64,000 nucleotides of DNA from an uncultured Christensenellaceae bacterium (GCA_910587825.1 CAJUNJ010000005.1:1-64000), one strand, 5' to 3'; counted from the first letter of the stretch, positions 16,037 to 25,268 are shown. The notes: generated from the letters alone by a model not told the origin. A program made the numbers and translations.

Positions 16037-17775
16037 AAGCCGAGTTCCTCCTTTGAAAGCTGTGAAAGAGCGATTTCGCGGTAGACCTCGCAGTCTTTTA
16101 AAAGCTGTTTGTGCGTGCCTATACCCACCGCTTTACCGCTGTCGAGTACGATTATCTTATCCGCATCCATAATAGTGCCTATCCTCTGCGCGACTATAAG
16201 TTTGGTTGCACCCTTCGCCGCCTCCTTCAAATTTTCGCGCACCTTCTTATCGGTCTTGTAGTCAAGCGCGGAGAACGAGTCGTCGAAAATAAATATTTCG
16301 GGTTTGACGGCTACGGCGCGGGCAATGGAAAGACGCTGTTTCTGTCCGCCCGACACGTTTTTACCGCCCTGTGAAATTTCGGAATCGTACCCCTTTTCCA
16401 TTTCGGTTATAAAGCCGTCAGCTTCTGCAACCTTTGCGGCGGAAATAATTTCTTCGTCGGAAAGATTTTCATTGCCGAAAGCTATATTGCTTTTTACCGT
16501 TCCCGAAAACAGCACGCCCTTTTGCGGAACGTAGCCGATAAGACGGCGCAAAGTCGACTTTTTGATATTCCTTACATCCGCGCCGTCGACAAGCACCTGA
16601 CCTTCGGTTACGTCGAAAAAGCGGGGCACAAGATTTATAAGCGTGGATTTGCCGCTTCCCGTAGAACCGATAAACGCGACAGTCTGACCTTTTTCGGCTT
16701 TAAAGCTTATATCCTGTATTACCTTTTCGTCGGAGTCGGAATATTCGAAAGATACGTTTTTAAACTCAACCGTTCCCTCTTCTGTAAGAGGCTGTTCCTC
16801 TTCGGGGTCGGCGACGGTAAACGGGGTTTCAAGCACTTCGTTTATGCGCTTTGCCGACACCTGCGCCCTGGGCAGAAGCACGAACATCATCATAAGCATA
16901 ATAAACGCCATAATTATCTGCGAAGCGAGCTGCATAAATGCGATAACAGTGGGATATTCTATCGTTCCGCCGTTGATCAGCGACGCGCCCACCCAATAAA
17001 TAGCAAGCGACACGCCGTTCATAATAAGCATCATAACGGGCGACATAAGCGACATAAGCCTGCCCGTGAACAGTTGGGTTTTCGTAATTGCCGTATTGGA
17101 TTTTTCAAACTTTTCGGTCTGATAACCTTCGGCATTGTACGCGCGGATTACGCGGATACCCGTAAGATTTTCACGCGATACACCGTTAAGCCTGTCGATA
17201 AGCTTTTGAATAATTTTAAACTTTGGCATAACGAAAACAATAAGCACGGTTAAAAACAGCAATAACGCAACGACTGCTATTACCGTGGTAAGCGTAAGCT
17301 GTGCGCTTGCTTCCTGTATTTTTACGATTGCCCATATAGCAGTTACGGGAGCCGCAACCGCCATACGGAGCATAAGTATGTTTGCCATCTGAACCTGCTG
17401 TACGTCGTTGGTTGTGCGGGTTATCAGCGACGGCGTTGAAAACCTGTCGCGTTCGGCAATGGAAAAGCCGTCCACCTTGTTGTAAACTTCCGTACGCAGT
17501 CTTGCCGAAAGATTTGAAGACACAAACGAAGCGATAAGCCCGACAAACGTCTGCGCCGCGGCGCTGCCCGCCGCAACGGCAATCATCATACCGCCGTTAT
17601 ACCAAATGTCGCCCGTCTCTCCCAAACCGAGATTTACGAGAGTTATCGCCTCTATAATATCGCGCATATAGTCGACAAGCAGCATAGTACACCATACCTG
17701 CAACACCGTAAGGCCCATAAGCACGGCAAGAAGCGTCCAGTCAAGAGGTTTTAATTTTCTGTAAATTTTGAACAT
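16033..17775 (-). CDS. heterodimeric ABC exporter subunit, degenerate-type NBD
   Basis: A 580-residue membrane-ATPase fusion with six helices (about 15-320) and a C-terminal nucleotide-binding domain: Walker A GSTGSGKST, Q-loop GYVPQKG, signature VSGGQKQRLSIARA. Walker B is IFIFDDSFSALD, where Asp replaces the catalytic Glu, and the expected switch His is replaced in LIVAQRIGTI. This is the partner with the reduced ATPase site in a heterodimeric exporter. Ribosome site AAGGAAG precedes the ATG. First gene of a two-gene operon. Confidence 0.9.
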   Translation of the reverse strand: MFKIYRKLKPLDWTLLAVLMGLTVLQVWCTMLLVDYMRDIIEAITLVNLGLGETGDIWYNGGMMIAVAAGSAAAQTFVGLIASFVSSNLSARLRTEVYNKVDGFSIAERDRFSTPSLITRTTNDVQQVQMANILMLRMAVAAPVTAIWAIVKIQEASAQLTLTTVIAVVALLLFLTVLIVFVMPKFKIIQKLIDRLNGVSRENLTGIRVIRAYNAEGYQTEKFEKSNTAITKTQLFTGRLMSLMSPVMMLIMNGVSLAIYWVGASLINGGTIEYPTVIAFMQLASQIIMAFIMLMMMFVLLPRAQVSAKRINEVLETPFTVADPEEEQPLTEEGTVEFKNVSFEYSDSDEKVIQDISFKAEKGQTVAFIGSTGSGKSTLINLVPRFFDVTEGQVLVDGADVRNIKKSTLRRLIGYVPQKGVLFSGTVKSNIAFGNENLSDEEIISAAKVAEADGFITEMEKGYDSEISQGGKNVSGGQKQRLSIARAVAVKPEIFIFDDSFSALDYKTDKKVRENLKEAAKGATKLIVAQRIGTIMDADKIIVLDSGKAVGIGTHKQLLKDCEVYREIALSQLSKEELGL

Positions 17776-17887
17776 AAGCTTCCTTTCGATTTATAGTATA
17801 ACGTTATATTAACATAAATATAAATTCCGTGTAAATAATATATTGCCGTAAATCAATAAAATTCATTTAACTTTCATTTTACTAAAC

Positions 17888-17919
17888 ATTCGGGCGCGGA
17901 CAAATATCCGCGCCCGAAT
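17888..17919. terminator. terminator hairpin after the giant lipoprotein gene
   Basis: Perfect 13-base stem ATTCGGGCGCGGA with a CAAATA loop, 18 bases downstream of the lipoprotein stop (17937). The flanking T-content is modest on both strands. Confidence 0.75.
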
Positions 17920-17936
17920 TTATTGTTCAACGTAAG

Positions 17937-20900
17937 TTAAAATGTTATTCCGTAGTCAAGGTCGCACTGCCATCCGACGGGAACGAAGCTTAAACGCACC
18001 TCGTAGCTGCCTGCTTCAAAGCCGTTTTCGCTTGCCCACTCACCGACAGCCGATTTGGAAAATTCCACATAATTTCCGCCGCCGTGAGAATTGAATTTAA
18101 CTTCTATACCTTCGGCTAAAATCTGGTCGTTTCCGTCCTCCTGCGGTTCGTTGAGAATAAGCGTTACGCTTAAAACAAACTCTTTGTCATATCTGTACTG
18201 GTTTTGCTTGTCATAGTAATCTATCCAGAAGCCGACGACGTAATTTTCATCTCCGCCGAGTTCTTCCGAACAGTCTTCAAGCACAACGTCGCCGCTTACG
18301 CCGTTGACACCCGTAATGTTGCAGTTTGTGCAGCGGAAGCCGTTTTCGTCTTCAACCCAGTTATGGTTATGGGGCAAGATGACCAGGTCAACGCCGCACG
18401 CCTTACAGTGCTTGTTTCCGAACTGTGTACAGGTTGCTTCGGTTATTTCGAAATCGTGCCTGTATTCGCTTTCGTTAAACTGTCCGCACTTAGAGCAAGC
18501 CGAATTCCACAGACAGCCTTCCGCACGCTTCCATTCAAAGTTATGCGTATAGCGTACGTCTGCTACGTAACCGCACTTAGAGCAAGTATATTCCTCCTTA
18601 CAGGTACCTACTTCCTTCCACTGCAAATCGTGACGATATTCGGTGTCCACATACTGTCCGCAAACAGAGCAATGGTAACCGTAACGGCAACCGGAGATAA
18701 ATTCAATACTGTCGCCGACGGTGTGCTTTATGCCCGTGGTCACGTAACTGTCTTCGCATCTGACGCATTTATGAACTTCGTTATACTTGCAAGCGCCCAA
18801 ATCCTCCGTCGTAACGTCGTTATGGCAATGCTTTGTATAGATTAATAAAGTAATTACCTTTTGCGCGTTTTTGCCGTTCCTGTCGCAACCGATAAGAATA
18901 TCGAGATAACCTTCGCAACCGGACTGCGACATATATTTCTTGTCGGCTATTATCAGATTGCATTGAACGGGGTTTGTTACAGCGCAGTGACTAACCGTAA
19001 GTTCGTCGTATACCGTACGCAAGGAACCGTCCGGCTCTTTAACGTCATATCGGGTATTGTTGTAAGAACTTTCTTCTATAATACCCAAATCCGTTGCGCC
19101 GTTAGAAATTATTTCGTAACTTTCGTAATACATACCGCAGGCGCAACCGTAAACCAGAAGCTTTTCGCCGCATTCCGCGCCGTACTGTTCAAGGTCGATT
19201 ATTTGCACACACCCCGTGACATGACCGTGCTCCAAGTAATTTCTATCCGACTTTTGTCCGCAGTTAATACATACCTGCGTAACAATTACGCCGTCTTCAC
19301 AGGTCTTTGAACCTTGCGCAAGCTCCAATAAATTACGCCATTTGTGTCTTTCCTGCTTTTCTGTTACAGTGTAATCGCCGACCGTGTTTCCGTTATATTT
19401 AATGACGTAAACGCGTACCAACGTTTCTTCGCATACATTAGTGTTTTGCGTGTGCGTCGAATTAATCGTCATAGTCAAAGCGCATCTTTCGCAAGCGTAA
19501 CTTTCGGTATAGCTGTCGGGGCCCGTCTGCTCCATGCCGAGGTAATGCAAACGTCCGTTATTCTCGAAATGCGATTCTTTACCGCAGGCGCAAGCCATCA
19601 TTCTGAATTCGTGATCTGCGCACGCGCCGTATTCCGCCAAGTCAACAGTCTGAGCATTAGCCCAAACGTCGTGATAGTCAGCAACGTACCTGTAAAGTTC
19701 TTCGCCGCAGTTCTTGCAGTAATTTATGTAGTAGTATCCGTCTTCGCAGTCGTTGACTTTATTGCCCGTAAGCGGTTCAAACCTGACGGCTCTTTCGTGA
19801 CCGTGCGCAAAGTACTGCGTCTTCGTCTTGCCGCAGTCCGTGCAATAGAAGTGCATTTCACCCCAATCGTAACAGCCGTCACCGCAGTCCTCTCTCTTGT
19901 TATCGTCCTCGATAAAGTTATGTCTGCCGAAAGAACCGAAAGATTGGTTGCTTGCAACGGCGCGTTTCGTCACCGTGTTAAAGTCGAAAGTAATACCTTC
20001 ACCGTCATATTGCGTATTGCTGTACTCTTCTTTAAGTTCTCTTTGTTCGTCTTCAATTACGTCGTCTACTATACGCAAGGTTACAAATTCCACTCTTCTT
20101 GTGATTTGCTTTTTCGACGGCATAACGTTTACGTTATACCAGCTTCCGCAGTCCGCCGTAAGCATAAGAACGGGTTCTTTGTCAAATTCGTAAACTATAT
20201 TTTCATATACGTATTCTATCTCACGGTTTATTATTTCGATAACGACTTCGTATTCTTTACCGTCTTCGTCGGTTTCCAAACGACTATCGTACTCTGTCCA
20301 TTCGTTAACCACGCGTTCTTCGTTGCGCGTTACCGTTGCCGATTTTACGCTTCCGTCGGAGTAAGTGGTAACCTTTGCTTCGGGATAGTTGCATTTTATT
20401 GCGCCGACGTTGAATTCAAACTTTTCGGCAATTTCTTTTACTTCTTCCTCGACTTCGTTATAGTTGACGTTGGTGGATACCTTATCGGTAATTATAAGAC
20501 TTCCGCCGAAATCTATTACCGTACCGTCAATATCGAGCATTGTAGACTCCGCGGAAATTTCACCGCCCGTGACGTTGCCGTAAGCGTCGGTATAAATTTT
20601 TATATCCGAAGTTTTTGATACGGGGTCAAGTATGCTGTCTACAATACCTTTAAGTTCAGACATTTCTAAGCCGGAAGCCTGACAGATAAGTTCATAAGCG
20701 TTATATCCGCCGAATTCGTCGATATAGCCGAGTATTTCTTCAACGGTGAAGTAATAGTCTTCTTCGGAGAAATCGTCGTTGCCGTCGGGAATTATCGAAG
20801 TTATATTGCCGTAGTTAGCAAAATCCCAGTAACGGTTTGCAAGCTCTATAACAGTCATTGTAAGCAGTGCTTCGTTTTCGATAAGATCTTTAAAGCTGTT

Positions 20901-23900
20901 TAACGTTTTGCCCGTCAGTTCTTCGAAGTCCATACCCGTTACAAGTACGCAGACCTGATCGGCAATATCAATAATTTCTGCCACGGAAAGCCCCTTCTGC
21001 AACCCGTCCATAACAAGCTTTCCGACCGTCGACTGCATAAGCGTCGAAGCCGCAGCGCGGACTTCGGCAAAGAGTCCTTCGCCGAGAAGGAGATCTATCG
21101 TTTCGGAAATGGTATGCGAATAGAGATTGTCGTTAAGGGTTTTTAAAACGTCGAAATCGAGGATAAACGTATAGCCCGCACCCGATTTTTCAACCGTGCA
21201 TAACTTTTCGGCAAGCAACTGTGCAACCGTCGTAACTTCGCTTCCGTTTACAACGATAAGCGTATCGAGAAGGGGTTTAATTTCGGTATGGAACGCCTCG
21301 TAAATTACGGGGATAAGTCTGAAAGAAGCTTCCGTACTTCCGATTTCTTCCATATTCAGCTTTTCAAACGGAATTACCAGACAGACGGTCGAAGACATTG
21401 TATCGTAGTATTCGTATTCGGAACTGTCGCCGCCCATACCGAACGATACGGGAATTTCCGTCTTGACGTATATGTAACCGTCCTTTATAACGGCTTGCGC
21501 CTTTGCCGACATAAGTTCGGGAATAAAGCTGTCGTTTGCGTTGAGAGTACCGCTTGCATAGCCGTAAATATTGCCGTCTTGGTCGTAGGTGATAAACAGT
21601 TCGGCAAAATCGAGAACGTAAGCCATATCAGCTACATTAACGCTTACACCGCTTGCGCGGATGGCAAAGTCTTTATTGAGAACGCTTGTTATGCCGTTTA
21701 CGAAGAAATCTTCGCCGACGAGCATTTTATGACAACGCGAACAGGACAGTACGCCTTCGTGTCCGAGAGCAGGTTTAATATCGTACTTTTCGTCGCGCCC
21801 GCACTTGGTGCAGTGCCTCAAAGTGTAACCGTTTTCGGTGCAGGAAGGTCTGTAAACGGTTACGGTGTTGGTGTGGTCGCAACCCTTTCCGCAGACGGTA
21901 CATACGCCGTCCGTCATACTGTGGTTGCCCGTAGCCGCCGCGCCGTTTGTTCCGCAGACAAGGCACTTCTGTCCCCTGCCGCAGGTGGGCGAGCTTATAT
22001 CCCAGTTATGTGCCGCGGCAACCGTATCGGTTTTATATTCGTTATCGCACTCCGTACATTTATGAAGGTTATATCCGTCCTCCGTGCAGGTAGGCGCAAT
22101 AACCGTTACGGCATAGTTATGCCCTGTGGCAGAGATGTAATTGCCGGTATATTTGTTTTGGCAGTATTCGCAGGTATAGGTCGTATATCCGCCTGCGGTG
22201 CAGGTTGCCGCCGTGACGACCGCTTTATATCTGTGTTGAAGCTGAACCGTAATAGCGGTATAGCTTTCGCCGCAATTATTGCAGTTGTAAGTTGCGTTGC
22301 CCGCATTTTTGCAAGTTGCCGCAACCGCTCCCTCTTGCTCTTCCCAATCGTGTCCGACAGCGGGAATTTTGACCGTCTGCGTGCGGCCGCATCCGTGTTC
22401 GCAGACAAGATAAGAATATCCGTCCTCCGTGCAGGTTGCCGCCTTATCGGTCTTATTCGGGTCTGAAATCATACTGTGACCGGTAGCTTTGCCCAATTCT
22501 TCCCTTTCCGTATGTCCGCAGCGCTGGCATACGCTGAGTTTAAAGCCGTCCACGGTACAGGAAGTTTCGACAACCGTATCCTTGAAGCTGTGATTGTAAA
22601 GCGCACACCTCTGCGCAGGGGTAAGTCTTGTTACCGTATATTTCGAGAAGTGGGTCGTTTTGAAGGTTACATAACCCTGATTTTCCTCTTCATCGAAATA
22701 ATAAGCCGCCTGTATAGAGTGAGGCTCGCCCCATACGTCAATATACCAAATGGCAATATTTTCGGGGTCTTCGCCGTATTCAAGCGTATAGGGCAACGTA
22801 ACGGTAACTTCGCCGTCAAACTCTGTTACGGGCGTATCGTCCGCCTTCATAGTAAACTCGTAAACGTTGCCTTGGATTTGATTTGCGAGTTCGGGGTCGA
22901 GATTGTCTATTTCACTTCTGTCAACAGGCTGTGCAGAAAGTGTTATATTGCCGTTTACGTTGCTTAACGCATTTTCATCGGGGGCAACGGTGGCGTTGTT
23001 TACCTTAACCGCGCCCGCCTGAAGTTCTTCCTTGCTGACAGTCGCGCTTTCGCCCGTGTATGTTTTAAGCTGTCTGTTACAGCCTTCGTTTACGCAGGTC
23101 TGAGTTGTTACGCCGTCGGCTTCATTAATCTCTCCCCACTTGTGAGCGCCGACGTTGGAGAAGGTCTCTTCGTCTTCGTGATAGTCGCAGTTAACGCACT
23201 GCATTACCGTCGCGCCGTCGGCTACGCAGGTTGCTTGCTTGGTTATAACTTTTTTGAGGTCGTGCCTTAAAACTTCTTCATCTTTAAATACCTCGTTATT
23301 ACAATTTTGACAATATCCGCGGTATTCAACGCAGTAAACGCAGGTTTTTCCCTCAACGGGTTCGCCGAAATAATTCGCGTCGTCATAGACTTTGTCCCAA
23401 CTGTCTACACTGTGACCCGCGGCGGGAACATAATCTGAGGTATATCTGTCGCCGCACCTTTGACAGCTATGCTCGGTATAACCCTCTTCTTCGCACGAAG
23501 CGGGTATTATATCTTCGGAATAGCTGTGTCCGAGGGCGGGTTCGGAAGCCGTACAGCCTTTGACCGTACAAGCCCTGCCCTGCGTACAGGAACGCTCGTC
23601 GCGGTTCCAGACGTGTCCCGTAGCTTTAATTTGTTTTTCTTCTTGCGCGTCGCAATCCTTATTTATACAATTCCGTACTTCAAGTCCGTGTTCGACGCAG
23701 GTTGCGGGGGTAGAACTTGTAATTTTGAAATTGTGCCCCGTTTTCGAACCCGCATCTGCAACCGTATTTTCTTGGTCACAGCCCTTGGTATCGCAGACGG
23801 CGGTCTTTGTGCCGTCGACAGTACAGGTTGCGTCGCCGTTGGACACGTATTTGGTAAACTTATGCGCAGTTTTACCTATAACATCCTTTTCGACGTTATT

Positions 23901-24239
23901 ACACTTTGAACACTTTCTTTCCTGAACGCCTTCCGAATAACAGGTTGCGGCGGTCTTTACCGTCCAATCGCCGTAAGTATGTACGCAAGCTTCCTGTTCT
24001 TCCCCGACGTCCGTTCCGGGATTGTCGGGTTCGGGGTCCTTGCCGTCATCGGGGTCTTTCCCATCGTCCGGATCATTTCCGTCGTCCGGGTCATTTCCGT
24101 CGTCCGGGTTCGGCGTTACAACGCCCTGATTTCCGCCGTCGTCAGGGCTGCATCCGTCGCATCCGACAAAGCAGAACAGACCGAGCGCGGCAATCAGCGC
24201 GCAGAGCAAAGCAATTAGCAAGTTCTTTCTCAATCGCAT
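17937..24239 (-). CDS. giant Cys-repeat surface lipoprotein
   Basis: A 2100-residue predicted lipoprotein. I start at the ATG at 24239 (GGAGGGA site), giving a Lys/Arg N-terminus, a hydrophobic signal and lipobox FVGC. A linker of Pro-Asp-Asp-Gly repeats follows. Residues about 75-840 hold some 15 modules of roughly 35-45 residues with the pattern His-(aromatic)-...-ATC-x2-Gly-...-C-x2-C-(G)-...-Gly-His, interrupted near 390-520 by a non-Cys beta-type domain. About 840-1435 is a Cys-poor unique region, then more divergent CxxC modules (some CxCG) run to about 1980, and a final beta-type domain of about 120 residues. The paired cysteines could bind metal or form disulfides. Such repeats occur in surface proteins of gut Clostridia; a function is not known to me. 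Divergent from rubrerythrin. Confidence 0.8.
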   Translation of the reverse strand: MRLRKNLLIALLCALIAALGLFCFVGCDGCSPDDGGNQGVVTPNPDDGNDPDDGNDPDDGKDPDDGKDPEPDNPGTDVGEEQEACVHTYGDWTVKTAATCYSEGVQERKCSKCNNVEKDVIGKTAHKFTKYVSNGDATCTVDGTKTAVCDTKGCDQENTVADAGSKTGHNFKITSSTPATCVEHGLEVRNCINKDCDAQEEKQIKATGHVWNRDERSCTQGRACTVKGCTASEPALGHSYSEDIIPASCEEEGYTEHSCQRCGDRYTSDYVPAAGHSVDSWDKVYDDANYFGEPVEGKTCVYCVEYRGYCQNCNNEVFKDEEVLRHDLKKVITKQATCVADGATVMQCVNCDYHEDEETFSNVGAHKWGEINEADGVTTQTCVNEGCNRQLKTYTGESATVSKEELQAGAVKVNNATVAPDENALSNVNGNITLSAQPVDRSEIDNLDPELANQIQGNVYEFTMKADDTPVTEFDGEVTVTLPYTLEYGEDPENIAIWYIDVWGEPHSIQAAYYFDEEENQGYVTFKTTHFSKYTVTRLTPAQRCALYNHSFKDTVVETSCTVDGFKLSVCQRCGHTEREELGKATGHSMISDPNKTDKAATCTEDGYSYLVCEHGCGRTQTVKIPAVGHDWEEQEGAVAATCKNAGNATYNCNNCGESYTAITVQLQHRYKAVVTAATCTAGGYTTYTCEYCQNKYTGNYISATGHNYAVTVIAPTCTEDGYNLHKCTECDNEYKTDTVAAAHNWDISSPTCGRGQKCLVCGTNGAAATGNHSMTDGVCTVCGKGCDHTNTVTVYRPSCTENGYTLRHCTKCGRDEKYDIKPALGHEGVLSCSRCHKMLVGEDFFVNGITSVLNKDFAIRASGVSVNVADMAYVLDFAELFITYDQDGNIYGYASGTLNANDSFIPELMSAKAQAVIKDGYIYVKTEIPVSFGMGGDSSEYEYYDTMSSTVCLVIPFEKLNMEEIGSTEASFRLIPVIYEAFHTEIKPLLDTLIVVNGSEVTTVAQLLAEKLCTVEKSGAGYTFILDFDVLKTLNDNLYSHTISETIDLLLGEGLFAEVRAAASTLMQSTVGKLVMDGLQKGLSVAEIIDIADQVCVLVTGMDFEELTGKTLNSFKDLIENEALLTMTVIELANRYWDFANYGNITSIIPDGNDDFSEEDYYFTVEEILGYIDEFGGYNAYELICQASGLEMSELKGIVDSILDPVSKTSDIKIYTDAYGNVTGGEISAESTMLDIDGTVIDFGGSLIITDKVSTNVNYNEVEEEVKEIAEKFEFNVGAIKCNYPEAKVTTYSDGSVKSATVTRNEERVVNEWTEYDSRLETDEDGKEYEVVIEIINREIEYVYENIVYEFDKEPVLMLTADCGSWYNVNVMPSKKQITRRVEFVTLRIVDDVIEDEQRELKEEYSNTQYDGEGITFDFNTVTKRAVASNQSFGSFGRHNFIEDDNKREDCGDGCYDWGEMHFYCTDCGKTKTQYFAHGHERAVRFEPLTGNKVNDCEDGYYYINYCKNCGEELYRYVADYHDVWANAQTVDLAEYGACADHEFRMMACACGKESHFENNGRLHYLGMEQTGPDSYTESYACERCALTMTINSTHTQNTNVCEETLVRVYVIKYNGNTVGDYTVTEKQERHKWRNLLELAQGSKTCEDGVIVTQVCINCGQKSDRNYLEHGHVTGCVQIIDLEQYGAECGEKLLVYGCACGMYYESYEIISNGATDLGIIEESSYNNTRYDVKEPDGSLRTVYDELTVSHCAVTNPVQCNLIIADKKYMSQSGCEGYLDILIGCDRNGKNAQKVITLLIYTKHCHNDVTTEDLGACKYNEVHKCVRCEDSYVTTGIKHTVGDSIEFISGCRYGYHCSVCGQYVDTEYRHDLQWKEVGTCKEEYTCSKCGYVADVRYTHNFEWKRAEGCLWNSACSKCGQFNESEYRHDFEITEATCTQFGNKHCKACGVDLVILPHNHNWVEDENGFRCTNCNITGVNGVSGDVVLEDCSEELGGDENYVVGFWIDYYDKQNQYRYDKEFVLSVTLILNEPQEDGNDQILAEGIEVKFNSHGGGNYVEFSKSAVGEWASENGFEAGSYEVRLSFVPVGWQCDLDYGITF

Positions 24240-24281
24240 AAAATTCCCTCCGTTTTTATTCACAATATCAAATAACGGCAT

Positions 24282-24310
24282 TTACGTGCGTTACTGCGTA
24301 ACGCACGTAA
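24282..24310. other. 13-bp stem inverted repeat in the lipoprotein 5' leader
   Basis: TTACGTGCGTTAC and its exact complement flank a 3-base TGC loop, 43 bases upstream of the giant lipoprotein ATG and inside its predicted leader. No T-run follows. It could be an RNA structure affecting stability or translation, or an operator. Confidence 0.6.
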
Positions 24311-24323
24311 GGGTATACCCTTA
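24308..24323. promoter_or_regulatory. 16-bp perfect palindrome in the lipoprotein leader
   Basis: TAAGGGTATACCCTTA is perfectly self-complementary and abuts the preceding inverted repeat. It lies about 20 bases downstream of the predicted transcription start and could be a repressor site. No cognate regulator is identified. Confidence 0.4.
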
Positions 24324-24348
24324 GCCGAGATTTTCAGTTTGTACTTAC

Positions 24349-24377
24349 ATTATATATATAACGCTTGACAAAGTCAA
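24349..24377 (-). promoter_or_regulatory. promoter of the giant lipoprotein gene
   Basis: TTGACT (24372-24377), 17-base spacer, TATAAT (24349-24354). The leader would be about 100 bases. Its -35 is one arm of a palindrome, CTTGAC-AAA-GTCAAG (24364-24378), whose other arm is the -35 of the opposite promoter. Confidence 0.7.
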
Positions 24378-24393
24378 GCTCTGAAAAAATATT
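24365..24393 (+). promoter_or_regulatory. promoter of the rubrerythrin gene
   Basis: Perfect TTGACA (24365-24370) followed, after 17 bases, by a weak AATATT -10 (24388-24393). The -35 boxes of this and the leftward promoter lie back to back, one base apart, so a single bound protein could affect both genes. Confidence 0.45.
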
Positions 24394-24467
24394 TTAGAAA
24401 AATGTGCCAGAAAGAAGATGAATAATATAAGCGCAACTTCCCAAAATAATTTTGACGGAGGAAAAAT

Positions 24468-25064
24468 ATGCAATTTGACGAAACTAAAACTTACACTAAT
24501 CTTGCAAGGAGTTTTGCAGGCGAAAGCCAGGCGGGTATGCGTTACCAGCTTATAGCCCGTGCCGCTATCCAACAAGGTTATTTTACGCTTGCAGACACCG
24601 TAAAGGTGCTTGCCAAAAACGAAACGGAACACGCAAGAAGGTTTTTTGAAGAACTTTCAAAACACGGCGAAAAGCTTGACAATATCGATCTTGACGCGGG
24701 TTATCCCTATCACAGCGGTGATTTGGGCGAATGTTTAAAACTTGCCGCAGACGACGAGCATCAGGAACACGCCGTTATTTATCCCGCCTTCGCAAAAGAC
24801 GCGGAAGACGAAGGTTTTAAGGAAATTGCCGCACTTTTCAGACTTGTTGCACAAGTCGAAGTCAGGCACGAAATGATTTTCAAGTACCTGCACGAAGCGT
24901 TTGAGAAAGGCGTGCTTTTCAGCAACGAAGCGCCTATTCTGTATGTTTGCAGCGAATGCGGTTATATGCACACTGCGACAAAGGCTTGGGATATTTGCCC
25001 GCTTTGTAAATCGAGTCAAGGTTACGTTGAATTGCATATTCCGTTTCAGAAGGAGAAAATATGA
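24468..25064 (+). CDS. rubrerythrin
   Basis: A 198-residue non-haem iron protein that reduces hydrogen peroxide in anaerobes. Residues 1-145 are the ferritin-like four-helix bundle with the diiron ligands in FAGESQAG, ETEHARRFFEE, DDEHQEHA and QVEVRHE. The C-terminal rubredoxin domain has CSECGY and CPLC for the FeS4 centre. Full-length and strongly conserved. A good GGAGG site precedes the ATG. Its TGA overlaps the ATG of the next small gene (ATGA), which signals translational coupling. Electrons would come from rubredoxin/ferredoxin carriers not present in the window. Confidence 0.96.
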   Translation: MQFDETKTYTNLARSFAGESQAGMRYQLIARAAIQQGYFTLADTVKVLAKNETEHARRFFEELSKHGEKLDNIDLDAGYPYHSGDLGECLKLAADDEHQEHAVIYPAFAKDAEDEGFKEIAALFRLVAQVEVRHEMIFKYLHEAFEKGVLFSNEAPILYVCSECGYMHTATKAWDICPLCKSSQGYVELHIPFQKEKI

Positions 25065-25180
25065 GAAAAACTAACGAAAACAACGAAAAGCAGTCGCAGA
25101 AGAACTGCGGTAAGAACAGCGGTAAGAACAGCAACGGGTCAAAGAACTGTGGCAAAAACAGCACGAAGAACTGTAAATAA
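25061..25180 (+). CDS. small Asn/Lys/Cys-rich peptide coupled to rubrerythrin, probably the 5' part of a frameshifted gene
   Basis: A 39-codon frame starting at an ATG that overlaps the rubrerythrin stop, with AGGAGA just upstream. It is built almost wholly of Asn, Lys, Ser, Gly and Cys, with recurring NCGKNS/KNC units (four cysteines). No family with known function comes to mind. At its last codons (TGT AAA TAA), slipping back one base after AAA gives AAT AAG TTT AAG and continues into the tail at 25181-25268, so the intact protein would be about 68 residues. The basic, disordered, Cys-bearing N-terminus might bind metal or nucleic acid; this is speculation. Confidence 0.6.
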   Translation: MRKTNENNEKQSQKNCGKNSGKNSNGSKNCGKNSTKNCK

Positions 25181-25268
25181 GTTTAAGGACAGTTACGACC
25201 CAAACGGAAGTTACACGGGTACGCCCGTAGACGGCGGAATGCCTATTCAGGACGCGGACGACCTGTAA
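25181..25268 (+). pseudogene. out-of-frame C-terminal tail of the small Asn/Lys/Cys gene
   Basis: In the -1 frame relative to the ATG at 25061, the sequence encodes FKDSYDPNGSYTG, a short linker, then PIQDADDL and a TAA at 25266-25268. The PNGSYTG...QDADDL ending is, from memory, a recurrent C-terminal pattern of small clostridial hypothetical proteins, which argues that it was once joined to the preceding peptide. Alternatively a programmed -1 shift at TGTAAATAA joins them, though no canonical slippery heptamer is present. Confidence 0.55.

Noticed and set aside
17888..17919. Possible small RNA at the hairpin between the ABC exporter and the giant lipoprotein
   Set aside because: A single terminator-like stem with no promoter on either side; it is better explained as the end of the lipoprotein transcript.
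19344..22466. Long open frames of about 390-420 codons on the plus strand inside the giant lipoprotein gene
   Set aside because: They are antisense shadows of the repetitive Cys-rich coding sequence, have no ribosome sites, and their translations show no domain logic. The minus frame has a signal peptide, lipobox and regular modules.
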